From NCBI GenBank assembly GCA_034509735.1, contig JACGWO010000007.1, forward strand, positions 22,596,046 to 22,660,045: a stretch of DNA of 64,000 nt, read 5' to 3'. Each line of letters begins with the position of its first letter. Within the stretch, counting starts at the first letter, position 1. The DNA is from Sesamum alatum (Eukaryota; Streptophyta; Magnoliopsida; Lamiales; Pedaliaceae). Made by a program: the position numbers and the translations under genes. The notes beneath the pieces were generated by a model. It made no database searches. It was not told where the DNA came from and saw nothing but the letters and a program-made list of their open reading frames with translations. Positions 60,159 to 64,000 of the stretch are shown here, piece by piece.

Positions 60159-61327
60159 ATGAAATTGAAGTTTCCCACTTACAGGAGAATAGGAGAAGAG
60201 ATTAGAGATCGCTGCCTCGCGAGAGAATGCCACGCCAACATCCTCCGGAAAGGAATGACTCCAGGAAGAGGAAAAAGCAATCAGTCATCAGAGACAAAGA
60301 GGGTGGCAAAAAGAACAGTACGTCAATCCTCTCCAGCATATCCCCTATCAGAAGAACATAATCAAGAACAAAAAAAGAGAAAGACAGAAGACGAAAAACT
60401 GGTCGCAGCAGAGAAGACAAAGAACGTTCAGTTGGTAGAAGGCGAGCCTAAAAAAATCACTTCAATTGGAACAACCATGGGGTCGGAACAAGAGCAGAAA
60501 CTGGTAAAATTCCTCCAAGACCACTCCAACACATTCGCATGGAGCGTCCATGACTTGGTGGGAATAGACCAAGAAGTTATAACCCACCGACTGAACGTTA
60601 ACCCAAACGTCCGCCCAGTGAAGCAGCAGAAGCGGAGCTTTGGCCCCGAAAGAAATAAAATAATTAGAGAGGAGGTGGAAAAGCTGTTGGCGCCGAATAC
60701 ATCCGCCCGGTACAATACCCTGAATGGTTGGCCAACGTAGTGTTGGTCCCCAAACCAAACAAGAAGTGGAGAATGTGCATTGACTTCACCGACTTGAACA
60801 AGGCGTGCCCAAAAGATTCATTTCCCCTCCCAAGAATAGACGCGTTGGTTGACTCAACGGTAGGATGTGAAATGATGAGCTTCCTGCACGCCTTCCAGGG
60901 ATATAATTAAATAGCCCTCGAGGTGGAAGATCAAGAGAAGACAAGCTTCATCACTGAGCAGGGCACATTTTGCTATCAAGTGATGCCGTTTGTGCTAAAA
61001 AACGCCGGAGCCACCTACCAGAGATTAGTGAACAAGGCTTTCCAACAAATGATAGGACGGAACATGGAGGTTTACATCGACGACATGTTGGTTAAAAGCA
61101 TTCGGAAGGAAGATCACATTCAAGACCTACGGGAATGCTTCACCATCATAAATCAACTGGGGATGAAACTCAATCCCTCCAATTGCACCTTCGGCGTACA
61201 AGGAGGGAAGTTCTTGGGATACTTGGTATCGCGCAGGGGGATTGAAGCGAACCCCGAAAAGATCAAGGCAATACAAGAAATGAGCCCCACAAAGAACAAA
61301 AAAGAAGTTTAGAAACTGACAGGAAGA
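60159..61327 (+). pseudogene. Gypsy reverse transcriptase
   Basis: An N-terminal frame (60159-60740) ends with VNPNVRPVKQQKRSFGPERN, the usual RT entry. After a frameshift, 60728 continues WRMCIDFTDLNKACPKDSFP and LPRIDALVDSTVG. A TAA at 60908 replaces the conserved glutamine after GYN. Then come TFCYQVMPFVLKNAGATYQR and the catalytic YIDDMLVKS at about 61073. A TAG at 61310 follows KKEV. The YIDD active site is intact. The breaks are single-base events, so this copy was probably active in the not too distant past. Confidence 0.9.
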
Positions 61328-62386
61328 ATGGCGGCCTTGAGCAAGTTCATGTCACGAGGGGCGGAGAAAGGACTCCCTTTCTTGAAGACACTAAGAAAAG
61401 TGGAAGAATTTACATGGAATGAGGAATGCCAGGAAGCATTTGAGAATTTGAAGAGGTATTTGTCTGCCCCCCCACTTTTGACCAAAGCCAAACAAGGGGA
61501 GCCATTATACTTATACCTGGCAGCTTCGAAGGACGTCGTGAGCGCAGTGTTGGTAAGGGCACAAGGGAGAGAGCACCAACCCGTATATTATGTGAGCAAG
61601 ATGTTGCAGGGGGCAGAACCCAAATATTCCCCCACCGAAAGGTTGGCCCTAGCGTTGGTGACGGCCTCCAGAAAACTGCGTCCGTACTTCCACTCCCATC
61701 AAGTAGTGGTGTTGACAAACCACCCCCTAAAGCATATTCTAGCAAGCCCTAATGCTTCGGGAAGATTGATCTAGTGGGCAATAGAACTGAGCGAACACGG
61801 AATAGAATTCCAAACACGTCCAGCCATAAAGGCGCAAGTCTTCGCGGATTTCATTTCTGAGTTAACCCCAAGGGCAGAGGGAGACGAGCATAGTCTATGG
61901 AAAATATTTGTAGATGGATCCTCCACCTCAACAAGCAGTGGAGTGGGGATAGTCATCGAAAGCTCGGAAGCGGACATTATGGAGTACGCCATCACACTAA
62001 CTTTCCTGACCTCAAACAATGAAGCTGAATATGAAGCAGTGTTATTGGGAAGCAAGCTGATCTACGTCGCAGGGGCCCAACGGGTACATGTATTTAGTGA
62101 CTCCCAACTTGTGGTTAACCAAGTGGAGGGAGAGTATGAAGCAAGACGAGTAAGGATGGCAAAATACTTGATGAAGCTACAAGAAGAAAAAGAAAAGTTT
62201 CAAGAATTTACCATAAAGCAAATCCCCAGAGAGCAGAATTCAGCGGCAGACCAACTAGCGAGGTTAGCCAGCGCCGCTCACTTCACGAAAAAACGCACAA
62301 TAACCCTGTTGTCTGCAACACATCCAACAATCAGCTTAGAAGAGAGCAAACAAAGAGGATACAATGAAATCTTTGGTAACAACTGA
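61328..62386 (+). pseudogene. Gypsy RNase H and second (archaeal-type) RNase H
   Basis: In frame with the RT. The first domain, after FMSRGAEKGLPFLK, has LYLYLAASKDVVSAVLVRAQ and PTERLALALVTASRKLRPYF. A TAG at 61772 separates it from the second domain, which starts at about 61900 with WKIFVDGSSTSTSSGVGIVI and contains SNNEAEYEAVLLGSKL, HVFSDSQLVVNQVEGEY and REQNSAADQLARLAS. These are the D-E-D-D elements of an RNase HI-type fold. Two successive RNase H domains are the hallmark of the Tat lineage of Ty3/gypsy elements. Frame ends at 62386. Confidence 0.85.
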
Positions 62387-62897
62387 CACAACCACTCAGT
62401 GGAAGTCTCCCATCATCCAATTCCTGACAAAGAGAATCTTGCCCTCGGACCAAAAAGAAGCCAAGAAGATAAAAACGAGATCTACCAGGTTCACCCTGAT
62501 AGACAGAGAACTATACAAAAGAGGATTCTCCACACCATTGCTGAAATGCTTGGACCGCGAACGAGCTGAATACGTCCTCCGGGAAACACATGAAGGCAGC
62601 TGCGGAAATCATTCAGGGGCTCGGTCCTTGGTCAAGAAAGTTTTACGACAAGGATACTACTGGCCAACTATGTTAAAAGATGCATCAACTTTGGTCTGCA
62701 CATGCTCCCCCTGCCAAAAGCACGCCAACCACCTGCATAATCCCGCCGCATTCATGAAATAATAGAAAGTCCTTGCCCATTCGACATGTGGGGGATGGAC
62801 AAAGTGGGGAAGCTACCTCGAGCGGTCGGACAAAGAGAATACCTAATCGTAGCAGTTGATTACTTCACTAAGTGGGTAGAGGCGGAACCCTTGGCAA
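62387..62897 (+). pseudogene. Gypsy integrase, zinc domain and start of core, truncated
   Basis: A shifted frame (62364-62762) contains the H2C2 zinc domain: VLRETHEGSCGNHSG and LVCTCSPCQKHANHLH with the two histidines and CSPC. After another frameshift, MWGMDKVGKLPRAVGQREY and LIVAVDYFTKWVEAEPLA give the first strands and first catalytic aspartate of the core. At about 62897 homology stops and continues directly into the antisense gene. The other two catalytic residues and the C-terminus are missing. Confidence 0.88.
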
Positions 62898-64000
62898 GTG
62901 CAGCAAGCTCAAAGTCCCCAGACTTCTCAAATTCCTCCCTAAAGTCAGCCTTGACGCACTCCAAGTAAAGCTTCCCCACGTCAGACTTAAGGAATCGGGA
63001 ACCGGAGTTGACTTCTCGGTCGAGAGAATCCTTAAGTTCCTTCCCAAGCGCAGCAGCATCAACAAACTCCCCCTTCAAGCGTTCCTTAGCTTTGGTGGAG
63101 TCACCTAAGGCTGAAGTCAAACGGGTTATCTCTTCTTGATACTTCTCAAAGTGCTTAGAAGCCACCTCCCCCAGAGTATTCACCTACAAGAAGAAAGAAA
63201 TGAAAAACACTACCAAGATCTCAAACTGAAACAAAGGCAATGCAAGAAAATACATACCCTGGCAGACTCTTCACAGAGCATGTTCACAAAACCATCATCT
63301 GAGAGGGAAGAAAACTTAGACACATCAAACTCACTAATAGTAGGACGAAGTTTCTCCCTCGCTATCGGAACATCGGCCGTGTCCCAATACGAAAAGACAT
63401 CCCCCCGACGGTTGGTCTCATAAGTAAAGTATCCTTTTCCCATACCATGAGAAGAAGGATCAGAGGAGGTGTCTCGAGGACGCTTCGAACCACTCCCGCC
63501 GGAACTCGGAGGAGGAGAACGTCGCCCACCAGAAGCATCCCTCGCCCGAGAAGGACTGGAACCCCGCCTTTCACCCTTGCTGTGCGACGGCGGAGGAGGA
63601 GGAAGAGGGCGAGCCCGAGATGAAGTCCCGGAAGGACCACCCTCCCGCGAGGCTTTAAACTGGCGAACATTCTCCAAAGACAACTTTTTTCCTGAAAAAC
63701 AAAAAGATAAAATACATAAGCCGCAAACCATGAGTAAAAGGGAAAAAGTAAAATAAGACGAAAGATGAAGAGGGATACCATCTGAGAACAAGCCCGTCAC
63801 ATTGAAGACTTGATCAAACAAACCAGCCCCAATATAGGACATCTTGAGATCATGGTTCGGGGGGAAATCAAGGGAGGAATCAACCCAAGGAGCACACAAA
63901 CCCCAATTAGAATCTCGAACATAAAGAAACTTCTCCTTCCAAGGACCCCAGGACAAAGTACAACCCTCCAAAAACTTGCAACCATTGCGAGGATAAAAAT
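62898..64000 (-). CDS. Antisense gene of the gypsy element, three exons visible, partial at both ends
   Basis: Minus-strand coding runs from the window edge. Exon 1 (64000-63779) reads FYPRNGCKFLEG and WKEKFLYVRDSNWG, resembling the gypsy-type putative transposase (Transposase_28-like) family of plant elements. An 87-bp intron (63778-63692, GT at its start, T-rich ...CAG end) is followed by exon 2 (63691-63258), with a proline/serine/arginine-rich low-complexity stretch and YWDTADVPIAREKLRP. A 74-bp intron (63257-63184, GTATGT...TTGTAG) leads to exon 3 (63183 to about 62898), a coiled-coil-like HFEKYQEEITRLTSAL region. Reading frame is kept across both junctions. The 3' end is cut by the fusion to integrase: the last few codons to the stop at 62860 are antisense integrase. 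Tat elements are known to carry antisense ORFs; function unknown. Splicing is inferred. Confidence 0.7.

Larger units (their letters stand above)
57500..64000 (+). mobile_element. Ty3/gypsy (Tat-like) retrotransposon, 3' end outside the window
   Basis: LTR, primer-binding site, gag, zinc knuckle, protease, RT, RNase H, a second RNase H, and integrase follow on the plus strand. The order and the extra RNase H point to the Tat lineage. After the start of the integrase catalytic core the sequence switches abruptly (about 62897) to an antisense gene. Pol has a handful of stops and frameshifts, so decay is moderate. Integrase truncation makes it defective. Confidence 0.85.

Overview
This window is nuclear DNA of a flowering plant. 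It is AT-rich, full of homopolymer and (TA)n runs, and carries the standard angiosperm repeat set: Ty1/copia and Ty3/gypsy LTR elements, L1-type LINEs, tRNA-derived SINEs, Helitrons, and MULEs with 9-10 bp target duplications. The copia gag and the small GRF zinc-finger protein suggest a eudicot, perhaps an asterid; that placement is inference. I find no intact ordinary host gene. The only uninterrupted coding region with a recognisable domain that I trust is a 131-residue GRF zinc-finger protein inside a transposon.

Layout. 1-12.9 kb: a retroelement polyprotein relic containing a large foldback, interrupted by a complete but dead minus-strand copia element (3542-12464). 13-18.2 kb: a short Helitron, then a MULE (14373-17045) holding a second MULE (15842-16979) that carries the GRF gene, then a foldback MITE. 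18.7-24.2 kb: a SINE and a LINE whose two halves lie in opposite orientation in the order expected of twin priming, with a MULE (20955-21953) between them. 24.2-27.2 kb: unrecognised or decayed DNA. 27.2-33.8 kb: a nearly full-length decayed LINE with a probable solo LTR inside it. 34-36 kb: single-copy-looking DNA with promoter-like motifs but no gene body. 36.3-44.8 kb: Helitron ends, a CACTA-like end, foldback MITEs and two textbook SINEs. 45-49.3 kb: one copia solo LTR inside another. 49.9-53.2 kb: a MULE with a plant-mobile-domain protein and the N-terminal part of a MuDR-type transposase, itself split by another MULE. 53.3-56.5 kb: a MITE split by a third copia solo LTR. 57.5-64 kb: a Ty3/gypsy (Tat-like) element with gag, protease, RT, two RNase H regions and a truncated integrase, fused to a spliced antisense gene that runs off the window.

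How it fits together. The window is a stack of insertions whose relative order can be read from target-site duplications. Exact or near-exact duplications are visible for five MULEs (9-10 bp), three solo LTRs (5 bp) and two SINEs (15 bp); two Helitrons sit exactly between A and T. Three of the MULEs share one design: AT-rich inverted arms around a GC-rich, proline/glycine-coding core, resembling gene-capturing Pack-MULEs.
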